Source: Candidatus Eiseniibacteriota bacterium | GTDB taxonomy: Bacteria > Arandabacterota > Arandabacteria > Arandabacterales > Arandabacteraceae | Length of the DNA: 7,521 nt | Assembly: GCA_030592245.1 (NCBI GenBank) | Contig: JAUVJV010000094.1 | Span: 1-7,521 of the forward strand | Reading direction: 5' to 3' | In this document: piece after piece, positions 6,913 to 7,521 of the stretch | Layout: each line of letters opens with the position of its first letter | How positions within the stretch are numbered: position 1 is the stretch's first letter | Position numbers and translations under genes: made by a program | The notes under the pieces: model-generated | What the model was told of the DNA's origin: nothing | What the model saw: the letters and a program-made list of their open reading frames with translations, nothing else | Database searches by the model: none

Positions 6913-6931
6913 GCATGCGGGCGGCGCATGC
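6913..6931 (+). other. Small leader hairpin before the membrane-protein gene
   Basis: GCATGCG (6913-6919) pairs with CGCATGC (6925-6931) around a 5-nt GC-rich loop, a 7-bp stem. It contains the alternative in-frame ATG at 6928, so folding would hide that start and leave the ATG at 6970 exposed. Because GCATGC is itself palindromic, the pairing is easy to obtain by chance, and a regulatory role is only a possibility. Confidence 0.35.
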
Positions 6932-6969
6932 AGGTTCCTTACAAGGCATATCCGGGGAAGGGGGGCTAT

Positions 6970-7521
6970 ATGTCCATCCTGCAAACCAAGCTCGTGGTTT
7001 CGTTGTTCTTCATCGCGGCCGGCACGATCGCCGTGCTTACCATGCTCTATGTCATGGGGCGGCCTGAGAAGAAGCTTAGCCCCGGGGTCTTGAGGACCAC
7101 CCACAGGGTCGTTGGTGTCATCTTTGTCATCCTGCTTATAGTCCTGGCCTACATCGGCGCCAGGTTCACCAGTGCCATGGGTGACGGCATGCCCCTGAGG
7201 GCCGTATTTCATGCCGTATTCGCCGTGAGCCTCGTCGCGGTGCTCTTGATGAAGATCCTCATAGTCAAGTTCTACCGCGAGCTGATGCGCTTCGTGCCAA
7301 CGATGGGACTGATCGTGTTCGCGCTTGCCTTCGTTGTCTTCTTTACTTCGGCTGGTTACCACTTTGTGAGAGACCTGGCTTCGGAGCCTGCGGCGATGAG
7401 CGAAGAGGTTGAGGAGCCGGACTCAGGCAGGGGATCGGACCCGGCCGGAGCTGTTGTTGCCGGTGGCGAAGTCGCGGCCGAGGCCAAGGGTGATGGCAAG
7501 ACCGCGGGGGACAGCAAGACC
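6970..7521 (+). CDS. Four-helix histidine-bearing membrane protein, 3' end outside window
   Basis: The frame is open from 6970 to the window edge (184 codons, no stop), so the gene is partial. I do not recognise the family with certainty. Hydrophobic segments at about 8-29, 47-64, 78-99 and 110-131 make four helices. Positive charges in the first and third loops (RPEKK, KFYRE) suggest that both ends face the periplasm. Three histidines sit at helix ends: H45 (TTHR) on the cytoplasmic side, and H81 (VFHAVF) and H131 (AGYHF) both on the outer side, a spacing that could ligate a b-type heme. After residue 137 comes an acidic, Ala/Gly/Asp/Lys-rich stretch of low complexity that looks like a linker to a soluble domain, possibly a cytochrome c; no CXXCH is visible inside the window. 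The ATG at 6970 has GGGGAAGGGGG just upstream (AAGG 8 nt away). A second in-frame ATG at 6928 would add 14 residues beginning MQVPYKAYPGKGGY. Confidence 0.75.
   Translation, partial: MSILQTKLVVSLFFIAAGTIAVLTMLYVMGRPEKKLSPGVLRTTHRVVGVIFVILLIVLAYIGARFTSAMGDGMPLRAVFHAVFAVSLVAVLLMKILIVKFYRELMRFVPTMGLIVFALAFVVFFTSAGYHFVRDLASEPAAMSEEVEEPDSGRGSDPAGAVVAGGEVAAEAKGDGKTAGDSKT

Overview
The window carries three complete protein genes and the 5' part of a fourth. There are no RNA genes, CRISPR arrays or transposase genes. The two leftmost genes lie on the minus strand and the two rightmost on the plus strand, so a divergent promoter region sits near 4411-4575. The sequence is GC-rich. It encodes a Sec-exported gingipain-type (C25) protease with a C-terminal FlgD-Ig/type IX-sorting-like module, next to an FHA-GAF-PP2C phosphatase. 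This points to a Gram-negative bacterium of the FCB superphylum or a related uncultured high-GC lineage (Zixibacteria, Eisenbacteria or Krumholzibacteriota type). The phylum is inferred from domain content only and is uncertain.

Layout. Positions 45-116 hold a 72-bp almost perfect palindrome that touches the stop codon of the first gene. 115-1722 (minus) encodes a 535-residue cytoplasmic signalling phosphatase with FHA, GAF and SpoIIE/RsbU-type PP2C domains; it starts at TTG behind a perfect AGGAGG. The 285-bp gap 1723-2007 contains a possible promoter, three regularly spaced copies of a GCCTGCC heptamer, and a second long inverted repeat (1926-1981). 2008-4389 (minus) encodes a secreted C25 cysteine peptidase of about 793 residues with its catalytic His and Cys visible. 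4411-4575 contains divergent sigma70-like promoters in an AT-rich island. 4576-6771 (plus) encodes a 731-residue membrane-anchored alkaline-phosphatase-superfamily phosphodiesterase. 6772-6969 has a good promoter candidate and a small leader hairpin. 6970 to the window end (plus) encodes the start of a four-helix, histidine-bearing membrane protein with an Ala/Gly/Asp/Lys-rich extension; it is cut off by the window edge.

Working together. The genes do not form an obvious operon or single pathway. Each seems to have its own promoter, and the gaps between them are 165-285 bp. Three of the four products act at or beyond the membrane (secreted protease, periplasm-facing phosphodiesterase, multi-helix membrane protein). 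The fourth is a cytoplasmic signal-integrating phosphatase whose partner, probably an anti-anti-sigma-like phosphoprotein, is not in the window. I see no convincing evidence of a new defence system or other multigene system. The least explained items are the two intergenic palindromes bracketing the phosphatase gene and the truncated histidine-containing membrane protein.
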